Shown piece after piece: positions 17,109-27,401 of a DNA stretch of 64,000 nt (position 1 is its first letter; every line of letters begins with the position of its first letter). Origin of the DNA: Streptomyces thermolilacinus SPC6 (GTDB lineage: Bacteria; Actinomycetota; Actinomycetes; Streptomycetales; Streptomycetaceae); assembly GCF_000478605.2 (NCBI RefSeq), contig NZ_ASHX02000001.1:5161001-5225000 (forward strand), written 5' to 3'. Position numbers and translations under genes: made by a program. Under the pieces are notes generated by a model. It worked only from the letters and a program-made list of their open reading frames with translations. It ran no database searches and had not been told where the DNA came from.

Positions 17109-18055
17109 GCGCCCCTCCGCTTCCACGCCCCGTACAGCAGCCGTCCGCCCGCGCACACGGCGAGCGCCAGCCCGCCGACGCGCCGTGAGAGCCGCACGGC
17201 CCGTTCGATGTCCGCCACCCCGACGTCCCGCCCGGGTGGGTTGAGGACCGGCCGGTGCTCGACCCGCCCCCCGTACGACAGGGTGCCCCCGAGCCGTACG
17301 CCCAGGGCCCCCGCGAAGGCCGCCTCGACGGGCCCCGCGTTGGGCGACGGGTGCCGTCGCGCGTCCTCGCGCCACGCCCGTACGGCCCCGCGCCGGTCGC
17401 CGCCCGCGACGACGGCGAGCGCGGCCGTCAGCCGTGCCCCGGGCGCCCCGGCCACGTCGTCGAGCCGCGCCGACGCCCAGCCGAAGCGGCGGTAGCGCGG
17501 CGAGCGGTGCCCGACCATGGCGTCCAGCGTGTTGACCGCGCGGAACGCGACCAGCCCCGGCACGCCGCCGAGCGCGCCCCACACGAGCGCGCCGACCACG
17601 GCGTCGGAGGTGTTCTCGGCGACGGACTCCACCACGGCCCGCGCGATGCCCGGACCGTCCAGGGCCTGCGGGTCGCGCCCGCACAGGTGCGGCAGCCGCT
17701 CGCGCGCGGCGTCCACGTCCCCGGCGGCCAGCGCGGCGCCGATGGTGCGCGCCTCCCGGCTCAGCGAGGTGCCGCCGACGACGGCCCACACGGTGGCGGC
17801 GGTCAGCGCGACGGGGGCGGCGCCCCGGCCCCGTACGGCACGGGCGGCGAGCGCGGCGGCCCCGGCGGCGCCTCCGGCGCACACGGCGGTGTGCAGCGCG
17901 CCCCAGCCGCGGTGGTCGCGCCACAGCGCGCGCTCCACGGCGCCCGCGGCGCGCCCGAAGGCGGCGACGGGGTGGCCGCGGCGGGGGTCCGCGAGGATCA
18001 GATCGGCGAGGAGGCCGGCGGTGGCGCCGTAAGCGAAGACTCGGTCGTCCCGCAT
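17105..18055 (-). CDS. cobD: adenosylcobinamide-phosphate synthase CobD/CbiB
   Basis: An integral membrane protein of 316 aa that joins aminopropanol (phosphate) to adenosylcobyric acid. Features: YGATAGLLADLILADPRRGH, RGWGALHTAV, SVAENTSDAVVGALVWGALG, FRAVNTLDAMVGHR and HPSPNAGPVEAAFAGALGV, plus hydrophobic stretches at both ends. ATG 18055 (MRDDRVF) is preferred over an ATG 11 codons upstream. First gene of the operon, 137 nt after the riboswitch. Confidence 0.92.
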   Translation of the reverse strand: MRDDRVFAYGATAGLLADLILADPRRGHPVAAFGRAAGAVERALWRDHRGWGALHTAVCAGGAAGAAALAARAVRGRGAAPVALTAATVWAVVGGTSLSREARTIGAALAAGDVDAARERLPHLCGRDPQALDGPGIARAVVESVAENTSDAVVGALVWGALGGVPGLVAFRAVNTLDAMVGHRSPRYRRFGWASARLDDVAGAPGARLTAALAVVAGGDRRGAVRAWREDARRHPSPNAGPVEAAFAGALGVRLGGTLSYGGRVEHRPVLNPPGRDVGVADIERAVRLSRRVGGLALAVCAGGRLLYGAWKRRGA

Positions 18056-18192
18056 CGGCTCAGCAGCCCGCCGCGCCGGATCGGCCACGGGCCCGCGTGC
18101 CGGGGCTCGGGGTGGTTCTCGACGTACGGGAAGGAACGCAGCCGGGCATGCGCAATGTCCTCACTCAGGGTCCGCGCCCTGGCTCGACGTGA

Positions 18193-18306
18193 CCGGCGGT
18201 GAGAGTTCCTGGCTCCCGGGCTTCAGGCGGCGGCTGCCGCGCGAGAGCCCGGTGACAGTGGCGGGACCGCGCCGGATTCGCACCGGGCTTCCTCTCCTGC
18301 CGCCGG
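18193..18306 (-). ncRNA. cobalamin riboswitch
   Basis: On the minus strand the conserved core reads GGAAGCCCGGTGCGAATCCG then GCGCGGTCCCGCCACTGT (18272-18255) and the B12 box AGCCAGGAACTCTCACCG (18214-18197). The closing stem P1 pairs CCGGCGG (18306-18300) with CCGCCGG (18199-18193) exactly. At 114 nt it is compact. It lies 137 nt before cobD, the first of seven cob genes, and should switch the operon off when adenosylcobalamin is plentiful. Confidence 0.93.
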
Positions 18307-18413
18307 ATATGGCCCCGGCAGTCCACCACGGCCCGCGAAGGCCCGTCAACTCACCCTTGACCTGCGGCTAAGCGGTGTGCCGCGCCCCACAGCGGCGGGG
18401 CGCGAAGACGGCC

Positions 18414-18446
18414 GGGCCGGTCGTACCACGGGGGTACGACCGGCCC
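18414..18446 (-). terminator. hairpin terminator
   Basis: A perfect 14-bp stem, GGGCCGGTCGTACC with a 5-nt loop ACGGG, 22 bp after the small membrane gene on the minus strand. It separates the phosphate transporter transcript from the cobalamin riboswitch that follows in the same direction. Confidence 0.8.
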
Positions 18447-18467
18447 AGCCGGATGCTTCGGCCCTGG

Positions 18468-18689
18468 TCAGGCCACGATCAGGTAGATCCCGTACGCGAT
18501 GGCCGCCGTGCACAGCGCGAAGCAGACGTACGCGCCGGTGCGGGCGAGTGCGGCGGAACCGCCCTGGGCGGAGGCCTGCTCCTGCTTGGAGAGGCCGATG
18601 AGGCCGAGGGTGAACAGGCCGACGAGTGTGACGGTGGTGACGAGGCCCACGCCGAAGACGGAGCCGAGGGCTGCCCAGTCGATGTCCAT
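18468..18689 (-). CDS. small two-TM membrane protein downstream of Pit transporter
   Basis: A 73-aa protein with two hydrophobic segments (about residues 8-34 and 50-72) joined by a polar loop SKQEQASAQGGSAALA. It follows the pit gene after 18 bp on the same strand and ends before a strong terminator, so it is probably cotranscribed under the PHO box. It is a conserved partner of this Pit gene in Streptomyces as far as I recall; function unknown. Confidence 0.8.
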   Translation of the reverse strand: MDIDWAALGSVFGVGLVTTVTLVGLFTLGLIGLSKQEQASAQGGSAALARTGAYVCFALCTAAIAYGIYLIVA

Positions 18690-18707
18690 AGCGATGCCGT
18701 TCTTTCC

Positions 18708-19988
<1,281 letters not shown>

Positions 19989-20035
19989 TTACCCAGGCAA
20001 TCGTTCGACGTCAGTGGCTCGCTGAACGTAGGCAA

Positions 20036-20057
20036 CCTGGGTGAACGGAAGGTGAAC
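20036..20057 (-). promoter_or_regulatory. PHO box (PhoP binding site)
   Basis: On the minus strand two 11-bp direct repeat units, GTTCACCTTCC and GTTCACCCAGG, match the Streptomyces PHO box (GTTCACC plus 4). A weaker half unit GGTTCA precedes. It lies 48-69 nt upstream of the Pit ATG, a position allowing activation or repression by PhoP. Confidence 0.85.
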
Positions 20058-20205
20058 TGAACCAGGCTGCACGATGTCTCAACCCGTGAAACGGGGTTCC
20101 GGTTACGTCCCGGCCCGGGATTCAGGGCCTCCCGCCTCCCGAAACCGCCTCCGCCGAGACCCTCGTCACTTTTCACCCCCTTCGCCCCGCTGGCATGATC
20201 ACCGC

Positions 20206-20889
20206 ATGGTGAACGACCCCGGGACACGGCAGGGCGAGGCATCAGGGACGGCCGTCGACGAGGCGTGGGACGCCCTCCTGGACACGGCCCGCAGGACGGT
20301 CGCCGACGGGCTGGTCGTCGGCACGTCCGGGAACGTCTCGGTACGCGTCGGGGACCTGGTCCTGGTCACCCCGAGCGGCGTCCCCTACTCCCGTCTGGGC
20401 GCGGACGACGTCGTGGCGGTCGACCTGGACGGGCGGCGGCTGCGCGGAGCCCTCCCGCCCACCAGCGAGCTCCCGATGCACCTCGCCGTGTACCGCTCCA
20501 CCGGCGCCGGGGCCGTCGTCCACACCCACGCCGTGCACGCCACGGCCGTCTCGACCCTCGTGGACGAGCTGCCGCCGGTCCACTACATGACCGCCGACCT
20601 GGGCGGCCCGGTCCGGGTCGCCCCGTACGCCCTCTACGGCACGCGCGAGCTGGCCGACCACATGCTGACGGCCCTGACCGGCCGCACGGCCTGCCTCCTG
20701 CGCAACCACGGCACGGTCGCGTACGGCGCCACACTCGACCAGGCGTACGACCGCACGGCCCAGCTGGAGTGGATGTGCCGCGTCTGGCTCACCGCCGCCT
20801 CCCACCCCACCCTCACCCCGGCCCTCCTCACCCCCTCCCAGCTGTCAGAAGCCGCGACCAAACTCCACACCTACGGCCCCCGGACCTAG
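20206..20889 (+). CDS. class II aldolase/adducin family protein
   Basis: A 227-aa zinc aldolase of the fuculose-phosphate aldolase/adducin family. LVVGTSGNVSVRVGDLVLVTP is the phosphate-binding start, PTSELPMHLAVY contains the catalytic Glu, VVHTHAVHAT the HxH zinc ligands and LLRNHGTVAYG the third His. Start ATG 20206; GTG 20209 is also possible. Substrate unknown; L-fuculose-, rhamnulose- or 5-deoxysugar-phosphates are family options. Confidence 0.88.
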   Translation: MVNDPGTRQGEASGTAVDEAWDALLDTARRTVADGLVVGTSGNVSVRVGDLVLVTPSGVPYSRLGADDVVAVDLDGRRLRGALPPTSELPMHLAVYRSTGAGAVVHTHAVHATAVSTLVDELPPVHYMTADLGGPVRVAPYALYGTRELADHMLTALTGRTACLLRNHGTVAYGATLDQAYDRTAQLEWMCRVWLTAASHPTLTPALLTPSQLSEAATKLHTYGPRT

Positions 20890-21199
20890 CCCGCCCCACT
20901 TTCACCGCGGGCAGCTGGCCCGCCCCTGCGGGCCGCGTCCGCTCCCCGCTGCGGGCAGCTGGCCCGCCCTGGGGGGCACAGCGGACCTGCCGGGTGCCGG
21001 TTTCAGCGCCTTCCACCAGTGGGCACAACGGAGGCGGGCCCGTGCCTGCGCCTCGCGTACAGGGGGCGCCACCTACGGGGCGGGGCGCCGGGCGCGGGTG
21101 CGAACCCCTGCCGGGCGGGGTACCCCGCAGCCTGGTGGAGGCTCACTCTCGCGTGGGCGCCCACTGGCAGGACCCCGCACTCGTGCGGACACTGGACGA
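20890..21199. other. intergenic, with two hairpin-forming direct repeats
   Basis: A 310-bp gap without a gene. GCGGGCAGCTGGCCCGCCC occurs twice, at 20907-20925 and 20951-20969. Each copy is itself an inverted repeat (GCGGGC/GCCCGC), so the pair could form two hairpins ending the aldolase transcript. The rest is G+C-rich with no readable signal. Confidence 0.6.
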
Positions 21200-22330
21200 G
21201 TGCGTTCCGCAACAGCCGCGGCAGCCGCCGCAGCCACAGTCCTCGGTGCCGGAACGGCCGCCGTCGCGGCCGGCCGGTACGCCAGCGGCGTGGCGCTCAG
21301 GCCCCGCCCCGGCCGCCCCCTGCCCGGCGAGCCCCGGCTCACCGTGCACGCCACGGGCCCCGGCCGCATCACCCTCACCCGCGCCCTGCCCTCCCTGCGC
21401 CCCGGCGTGTACGGCCTGGAGGGACCCGGCGTCCACGCCGTCGTGGGCCCCGTCCTCGACGAGGTCCCGCACGCCCCCGACACGGTCGTCCGCCGCCTCG
21501 AACGGGTCACGCACGGCACCCTGGAGACCGGCACCCGCGTCCGCCTCACCCCGCGGCTCCACTCCGGCACCCCCGCCTCCGCGCTCGGCATCCCCTACGA
21601 GGACGTCGAGATGACCGGCGAGCTGGGCCCGCTGCCCGCCTGGTACGTCCCCGCCGCCCGCAACACATGGGTGATCACCGCGCACGGCCTGGGCACCACC
21701 CGCGAGCACCCGCTGAACGTGCTGGGCTTCCTCAGCGGACGGCTCCGCTTCCCCGTGCTGGACATCGCCTACCGCGGCGACCCGGGCGCGCCCCGCCCCG
21801 CCGACGGCCTCGGGCACCTCGGCGAGTCCGAGTGGCGCGACCTCGACGCGGCCGTCCACCACGCCGTCCGCCACGGCGCGCGCAGCGTGATCCTGCACGG
21901 CTGGTCCACCGGCGCCGCCATGGCCCTTCACACCGCCGCGCACAGCCCCCTGCGCGACCGGATCGCCGGGGTCGTCCTCGACTCGCCGGTCCTGGACTGG
22001 GAGGCCGCCCTGCGCGCCCTGGCCGCCGCCCGCCGGGTCCCCGCCGCGCTGCTGCCGCTCGCCGTCCGCGCAGCCCAGGGCAGGACCGGGCTGCGCGGCC
22101 CCGGCCCCGGCCAGACCACCGACCCCGACGCGCTCACGGTGCCGGCCCTCGTCGTCCACGGCCCCGACGACACCGTCGCCCCCTGGGCCGCCACCCGCGC
22201 CTTCGCCGAGCGGCGCCCCGGCCTCGTCACGCTCCACACGGTCCGCGACGCGCCCCACGCCGCCATGTGGAACGCCGACCCCCAGCGGTACGAGGAGGCC
22301 ATGCGCCGCTTCCTCACCCCCCTCCTCTGA
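21200..22330 (+). CDS. alpha/beta hydrolase with N-terminal membrane anchor
   Basis: A 376-aa protein. From GTG 21200 an Ala-rich hydrophobic segment (RSATAAAAAAATVLGAGTAA) serves as anchor or signal. After about 130 residues of beta-rich extension the hydrolase fold starts at TWVITAHGLGTTREHPLN; the nucleophile elbow is LHGWSTGAAMAL, acid HGPDDTVAP and base DAPHAAMWN. It resembles Streptomyces membrane-anchored peptidase/esterase-like hydrolases of unknown substrate. The frame extends to 21098, but that part looks non-coding. Confidence 0.85.
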   Translation: MRSATAAAAAAATVLGAGTAAVAAGRYASGVALRPRPGRPLPGEPRLTVHATGPGRITLTRALPSLRPGVYGLEGPGVHAVVGPVLDEVPHAPDTVVRRLERVTHGTLETGTRVRLTPRLHSGTPASALGIPYEDVEMTGELGPLPAWYVPAARNTWVITAHGLGTTREHPLNVLGFLSGRLRFPVLDIAYRGDPGAPRPADGLGHLGESEWRDLDAAVHHAVRHGARSVILHGWSTGAAMALHTAAHSPLRDRIAGVVLDSPVLDWEAALRALAAARRVPAALLPLAVRAAQGRTGLRGPGPGQTTDPDALTVPALVVHGPDDTVAPWAATRAFAERRPGLVTLHTVRDAPHAAMWNADPQRYEEAMRRFLTPLL

Positions 22331-22409
22331 GCCCGCCGCGCGGGGCCCCGGGCGACCGAGCGCCGCCCTCCGTTTGGGCTTTCGGGCCGTCAACGGGAAG
22401 ACTGCCCCC

Positions 22410-23837
22410 GTGACGTCTCGAAAGCCTGATGAGCAACTGGCGCGCAACTCCAGACTCCGACTCGTCCGGCCCCGGTCGCTGGCGACGACCGCCCGCAGGG
22501 CGGTGGCCGACCGACGGACGAGGCCGGCCCCGCGTCCGCCGGAGGGGACGCCGCCGCGAGGCGAGCTGGCCCGCCAGGCCCGGCAGGTCCTGGCGGACGC
22601 CGTACGCGTCGCCCGCTGGGCCGCCGTCGACCGCGGCACCGTCACCGCACCCGGCTCCGCGCGGGAACGGGCAGCCGCCGCACTCGGCCTGACACCCGAA
22701 CAGGTCCGCACGGCGTGGGACCGCGCCCGGCTGGCCGGCCTCGTCGAGATCCACGGCGACACGGTCCGCCCCGGCTGGCGGCTGCGAGCCTGGGACCGCG
22801 ACGACTCCGCCGCCCTGCGCGGCTGGGTCGCGCTCCTCGACGCCTGGTCGCTCGCCCACCCCGCCCCGCAGGACGCCGAGCCAGCCGCGGTCGCCGAGGT
22901 CGTGGAGGCCGTCCCCCAGGTCCTCTCCCTCCTCCAGCTGTCCGCCGGGCCCGTCCTCGTACCGGCCCTGCTGGACCTGCTCCAGCAGCGCGTCGCGGAA
23001 CTGCGCGAGCAGCGCTGCGAGGTCCCGTACGCCACCGACACCGAACCCCCCGCGCCGGGCGAACCCCGGGGCGGCCGGGCGGAGGACCCGGGCACGGGTG
23101 AGGCCCCGGACCCGGACGCCCTGCCCCGCCTGCTGGACTGGGCGCTGGAGGGCCTCGCCTCCGTCGGCGCGCTGACTCTCGGCCCCGGCCAGGCGACGCT
23201 CACCCCGCTCGGCAACTGGGCGGTCTGGGTCAAGCTGGAGCAGATCTGCGTGGCCGCCCAGAGCCCCGCCGGGCACATCGAGCAGTCCGCCGAGGACATG
23301 CTGCGCGGCTGCGTACGGCTCACCCCGGGCCCGGCCCGCGCCGAGTACCGCGCGTGGCTCGCCGCCCGCCCCGTCGGCAAGGCCGTCGCCGAGCTGCTCA
23401 CCGTCGCCCGCGGCGACGACGCCCTCCTGCGCGGGCTGGCCTTCGAGGCCCTCCGCGTCGTGGGCGCCGCCGCCGAGGCCGAGGTGCGCGCCGCCGCGGA
23501 GGAACCTTCCCTCCGCCCGTACGCCCTGCTCTGGCTGGCCGAGCACGACGGCGCCGACCCGGACGAGGCGGCCGACGTCCTCACCCGCGAGGAGGCCACC
23601 TGGCTCTGGGTGGACACCGCCGCGGCCGTCGTGGACCACGGCGAGAGCGACCTGCTCGTACGGCACCTGGAGACCGCCGTGCAGGGCACGGTCCCGGCGC
23701 TGCTGAGGGAGGTCCGCGAGGCCGGGCACCCGCGCACCGTGCAGGTGCTGGTCGCCCTGGCCGCCGCCCACCCGGACCCGGCCCTGGCCAAGGCGGTCCG
23801 CCGCGCCGCGTTCCAGGTCCACACCGGCGGCTCCTGA
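22410..23837 (+). CDS. conserved hypothetical protein
   Basis: A 475-aa cytoplasmic, Ala/Leu-rich, acidic protein without signal peptide or membrane segment. Residues about 60-120 (QARQVLADAVRVARWAAVDR, then ERAAAALGLTPEQVRTAWDRARLAGLVEI) look like a winged-helix or three-helix domain; the rest is helical repeats with the Trp-rich block LGNWAVWVKLEQICVAAQ. It resembles an uncharacterised Streptomyces core family. GTG 22410 follows GGGAAG at good spacing. Confidence 0.8.
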   Translation: MTSRKPDEQLARNSRLRLVRPRSLATTARRAVADRRTRPAPRPPEGTPPRGELARQARQVLADAVRVARWAAVDRGTVTAPGSARERAAAALGLTPEQVRTAWDRARLAGLVEIHGDTVRPGWRLRAWDRDDSAALRGWVALLDAWSLAHPAPQDAEPAAVAEVVEAVPQVLSLLQLSAGPVLVPALLDLLQQRVAELREQRCEVPYATDTEPPAPGEPRGGRAEDPGTGEAPDPDALPRLLDWALEGLASVGALTLGPGQATLTPLGNWAVWVKLEQICVAAQSPAGHIEQSAEDMLRGCVRLTPGPARAEYRAWLAARPVGKAVAELLTVARGDDALLRGLAFEALRVVGAAAEAEVRAAAEEPSLRPYALLWLAEHDGADPDEAADVLTREEATWLWVDTAAAVVDHGESDLLVRHLETAVQGTVPALLREVREAGHPRTVQVLVALAAAHPDPALAKAVRRAAFQVHTGGS

Positions 23838-24062
23838 CCCCCGCGAGGCCCCGGCCGAGGCCGGCTCCCCGGCCGGGCCCTCACGTCACAACCGAGCCCT
23901 CCGGCCCCCACCCGCCGGGGCCGCCCCGGACGCGCCCCCGTGCCCAGGCCGTGTTCAGGTGGCGCGGGTGGCCGGACCATCTGGTGAGGTCGCCCGCGAT
24001 CCGGTCGACGCTGGGCGCGGTGGTGACGTCGTGTTCGCGGCGGGTGGTCGCGCCGGACGATC
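23838..24062. other. intergenic, no gene seen
   Basis: G+C-rich sequence between the conserved hypothetical and the transposase remnant. Minus-strand reading frames are short and not conserved. It probably marks the edge of the accessory segment that runs to about 27.4 kb. Confidence 0.5.
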
Positions 24063-24133
24063 CGACGCGCGACCCGCTGCGGCTTCTGGCCCTCCCGCTC
24101 GGTCAGCCTGCGCACCCTGACCGGCTGTGCCAT
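24063..24133 (-). pseudogene. IS630-type transposase, N-terminal remnant
   Basis: From ATG 24133 the minus strand reads MAQPVRVRRLTEREGQKPQR, close to the start of IS630-family transposases common in Streptomyces (family form: PVRVRRLTDQEGQ). After about 25 codons the similarity ends and the catalytic DDE parts are missing. A GGGGAGGGC ribosome site before the ATG is kept. Recognised from memory of the family, not by search. Confidence 0.5.
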
Positions 24134-24209
24134 GCCCTCCCCGTACCGATCGGACCTGTCACGTCCGACCGCGATGAGAGCAGCCGACACCGCCCCGGTG
24201 ACCGTCCGG

Positions 24210-24326
24210 TCAGCTGGTCCAGGGCAGGCGGACGGCTTCGATCCCGGGGTCCGCGAGCAGGGCCTCGACAAGCAGGCGGGGGCCGCAGACCTTGGTGCCC
24301 CAGAGGTCGTAGTCGGTACAGACGAC
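24210..24326 (-). pseudogene. detached C-terminus of the hypothetical gene at 24327-24905
   Basis: Directly after the TAA at 24329-24327 the same frame continues for 38 codons: VVCTDYDLWGTKVCGPRLLV then EALLADPGIEAVRLPWTS and TGA. This is protein-like, with high G+C third positions, and forms a natural end for the gene upstream, so the TAA is probably a nonsense change. Confidence 0.6.
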
Positions 24327-24905
24327 TTAGGAGCGGTCCGCGGCCCACAGGTTGGACGGGGCACACAGAACGTCCGGGTTGTCGAAGAGGGCTTGGGCGT
24401 CGCCCAGGCGGCCGGAGCGGACCTGCCCCTTCTCGAAGTCCCGCGTGACGAGCGGGCTGTAGTACGCCGTGCAGGCGGTGTCCTCCCCCTGAGGGCTGTG
24501 CGCGGTGAGGAAACGGATCAGCTGGTCCCATGTCGGCCTGTCGAGACCGCCCTCCGCGGGCCATTCGGCGGAGCCGGGCTGGATGCCCGCCCCTTTCGCG
24601 GAGGGGAAGCAGCGAAAGCAGGGGTACAGACCGTGGGGTACGACCGGATCACCGATGCGGGCGGCCAACTCCGCCCGGCGCAGCCGCTCCCACCCCGGGC
24701 CGGGGTGCTCGTCCCGACTCTGGCCGTCGTTGACCGAATCGCCCGCGGTTCCCCTGCGTTCGTACATGCCCCCAAGCACCCAGGCGGCGTCGGGCCGCCC
24801 CGGTGCCTCGTAGCCGGTGAGGCCGTCGTCCTGGGTCAGCTCCGCGAGCCAGTCGGTCTCGGAGACACGCGCGAGGGGCCACAAGGCGAAGACGTCGTCG
24901 GGCAT
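24327..24905 (-). CDS. conserved hypothetical protein, ended early by an in-frame TAA
   Basis: 192 aa as encoded; about 231 aa without the TAA. Not recognised beyond similarity to uncharacterised Streptomyces proteins. It starts MPDDVFALWPLARVSETDWL and contains the Cys pair LYPCFRCFP and RPTWDQLIRFLTAHSP. TAA is the rarest stop in such genomes, and protein-like sequence continues after it. Just downstream lies an IS630 remnant. Could still give a working shorter protein. Confidence 0.6.
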   Translation of the reverse strand: MPDDVFALWPLARVSETDWLAELTQDDGLTGYEAPGRPDAAWVLGGMYERRGTAGDSVNDGQSRDEHPGPGWERLRRAELAARIGDPVVPHGLYPCFRCFPSAKGAGIQPGSAEWPAEGGLDRPTWDQLIRFLTAHSPQGEDTACTAYYSPLVTRDFEKGQVRSGRLGDAQALFDNPDVLCAPSNLWAADRS

Positions 24906-25097
24906 CCGGCCAGGCTAGGGGCCCGGACGCGACCAGCACCGCGACCCGGTGGACACGTGCGGTCACGCCACCGGCGGCCTTCGCCGCAACCGACAGCACC
25001 GGCCGCATCGCGGAAGGCAGCCCGTCACAGAGCCGCGGCGCCAGAGGTCCGGCGGGAGCGGGAAACCGGCGCGGGATTCGACGAGGTGCTGCGTGAC

Positions 25098-27212
25098 TCA
25101 GGCGAGGCGAGCCACGATGGCGCGGCAGGCCCCCTGCAACTCCTCGTCGTTGGCTGTGCTCCCGAAGCGGCCGCTGCGCCGGGGGCGTGCCAGCTCCGCC
25201 CGGACCCGGGGGAGGGCGGGAACGGCAGCTCTACCCATGCGTTCCAGGCAGGCCACGACGTGGTTGGAGGTCGCCTCGTTGCTCTCCCAGGCGCCGAGCA
25301 GCGCCTGTACGACAGCGGAGGCCTCGGCCGCACCGCCGATGTCCCACACCGCGGCCGCGGCGTGGACACGGGTCCACTCATAGCCGGCCGTCAGCATGGT
25401 CCTGAGGCGAGGCAGCGCCATCGCCGCCGGTGGGCCGATCCTGCCGAGAACGGCGGCTGCCGCGCGGGCCTCCTGGTGGCTGTCGAGCAGGTCGTGCAGC
25501 TTCGGTACAACGGTCTCGGGGCTGCCTCCTAGCTCCCACAGAGCGGCGGTGGCGGCGGTGCGCACACCGATGTCCTCCGCGGCGGCGAGCGGGCGGACGA
25601 CGTCCAGAGCAGATGCGGCCGCGGCACCGAAAGAGGCAAGAGCATCCAGTGCGGAGGCGGCGGTGTGCCAGTTGTCGTGGAGGATCGCGGCGGTGACGGC
25701 GTTCGTGAGCGTGGGCACGGCCGCCGGATCGCGCAGTGCGGCAAGAGCGGACATCAGGGCGCCGGCGCTCGAGGCGAACCCATCCTCGGAAAGGTCGGTG
25801 TCGGCAAGGCGCCGGGACAGCCGAGGCACGAGCTCACCGGCGGCCGGGGGCAGGTGCCCGACGACGTGCAGTGCACGCCAGGCGTCGGCATCGTCGTCCA
25901 AAGCGGTCAGCAGACTGGGAAGAGCCCGCAGGTCACCGAGGCGGGCCAGCGCCAGGACGGCTTCCTGGTGCGCTCGGCGCAGCAGCGGATGCGGCGTCGC
26001 CCAGACGTCGGGGCCGTGCACCGTGCGGTGCGTGACGACGTAGGAGGCCAGGGCCTCCCGGGCGGGTTCGGACACGGGCGTCAGGGATCCGAGGGCCGCG
26101 GCGGCCGCGGCGGCGGTGTAGGGGTCCTCCGGCAGCAGGCAGGCTGCGAGGAGGAGGACGAGGTCGGTGTGATCACCGCGCCAGGTCTGGATCAGGTCCC
26201 GGGTCATGCGGATCGCGTCGTAGCGGGTGGCGGGGTCCGGACTGCGAAGCTGCTCGGTGAGCAGAGCCGTGCGCTCGGCCACGCGGTCGTCGAGAACCGC
26301 GTGGAAGGTGCCGAGCAGTGACGTGGTCGGCGCGTGGACGCGGTTGTGCCGTTCGAGGTCCTCGAAGGCGGCGGCTATCTGCGGTGGGACGCCCTGAGAC
26401 GCCGGTGCCGGGGCAGCCGGCGTGCACGCGCACCCACCGGCACGGGCTTCGCGCGCCTCGTTGCCGGGCTCGCGTTGCGGCGTGGGCGTGGCCTGGCGGA
26501 GAAGTTCGATGGCCCGCGGCACGATGTCGCCCCCGACGCCGTGCGGCGCGCAGCGGGTTCGGTGGACGAGGGCCGCCAGCCGGACGTCGGGTGAAGAGGC
26601 CGTCTCGCCGGCCAGGACGTCGAGCCACGCCGTCGCGGCGGCGTGCCCAGCGGGCAGCCGAATCGCGAGGTCGGCCGTCGTCCGGACGATCAGCAGCCGC
26701 TCCACGACTCCGAGCTCGGCCGGCAGCCTGGCGCGCAGTACCTCCAGCGCGCGGTCGGCGTCGTCCAGGAACAGGCCGATGCCCTCGATCGCCGCCCGGC
26801 GCACGAGCCGGTCCTGGTCAGCCACCTGGCGCACGAAGAGATCGGCGCGCTCCCGCATCGCCGCGACGGCATCCACGTGCGCCGTCGACTCGGTGCCGTC
26901 AACCGAGAAGTAGACGGCGTCGATGTCACGCTCCGAAGCTGCGCGCCCAATGCTGACCAGCAACTCGACGACCGAGGCACGGTCGGGCGTCGCCGGGTCC
27001 TCGGCCAGGGCGAACAGGAACGGCAAGCTCGCCACGGTGCAGGTGTAGACGTCGCCTTGGTGGTGAGCCGCACTGTAGAAGTTCCGGAACGCTGTCTCCC
27101 GCGTCCCGGAATCCGCCGAAGCCATCTCCCGAAGCCATGCGGGAACGTCATCGGCCGGACCGTAAGCGTGGCTCATGGATGACCAGTCGATGGCGGGGGG
27201 TTCGTTGATCAT
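25098..27212 (-). CDS. HEAT-repeat protein
   Basis: About 704 aa from ATG 27212 (MINEPPAIDWSSMSHAYG). The N-terminal third holds TAFRNFYSAAHHQGDVYTCT and SLPFLFALAEDP, typical of a Streptomyces HEAT-domain family; the rest is a string of helical pairs ending in Ala/Leu motifs (VPTLTNAVTAAI, VVPKLHDLLDS, ALPRLRTMLTAG). No catalytic motif, signal peptide or membrane segment; probably a scaffold for protein contacts. An upstream ATG at 27242 would add ten residues. The gene lies in the accessory-looking stretch with the IS remnant. Confidence 0.82.
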   Translation of the reverse strand: MINEPPAIDWSSMSHAYGPADDVPAWLREMASADSGTRETAFRNFYSAAHHQGDVYTCTVASLPFLFALAEDPATPDRASVVELLVSIGRAASERDIDAVYFSVDGTESTAHVDAVAAMRERADLFVRQVADQDRLVRRAAIEGIGLFLDDADRALEVLRARLPAELGVVERLLIVRTTADLAIRLPAGHAAATAWLDVLAGETASSPDVRLAALVHRTRCAPHGVGGDIVPRAIELLRQATPTPQREPGNEAREARAGGCACTPAAPAPASQGVPPQIAAAFEDLERHNRVHAPTTSLLGTFHAVLDDRVAERTALLTEQLRSPDPATRYDAIRMTRDLIQTWRGDHTDLVLLLAACLLPEDPYTAAAAAAALGSLTPVSEPAREALASYVVTHRTVHGPDVWATPHPLLRRAHQEAVLALARLGDLRALPSLLTALDDDADAWRALHVVGHLPPAAGELVPRLSRRLADTDLSEDGFASSAGALMSALAALRDPAAVPTLTNAVTAAILHDNWHTAASALDALASFGAAAASALDVVRPLAAAEDIGVRTAATAALWELGGSPETVVPKLHDLLDSHQEARAAAAVLGRIGPPAAMALPRLRTMLTAGYEWTRVHAAAAVWDIGGAAEASAVVQALLGAWESNEATSNHVVACLERMGRAAVPALPRVRAELARPRRSGRFGSTANDEELQGACRAIVARLA

Positions 27213-27401
27213 GGGCAGCACTATGGCGGAGGGCACTGACATCGGGGCCCCTGCCGCGGACGGAGCGGCTGGTGCGAGGAGATGCCCGCCCTCGCACCAG
27301 CCGACCAGCCAGGCCGTCTCCTTCGGATCGTGCCGGGCTCGCGACGCCCGGCACGCGCGCTCGTCGCGTGGTCGGCCGCCGATGCTCCGCGCGGACTCTC
27401 C

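Noticed and set aside
18161..18349. 62-aa frame overlapping the riboswitch
   Set aside because: The sequence is explained by conserved riboswitch pairing and has no ribosome site.
21143..24364. 1073-codon open frame on the minus strand
   Set aside because: It lies antisense to the alpha/beta hydrolase and hypothetical genes and has Arg/Pro/Ser composition typical of G+C-driven open frames. Only its first part (24133-24063) contains a true remnant.
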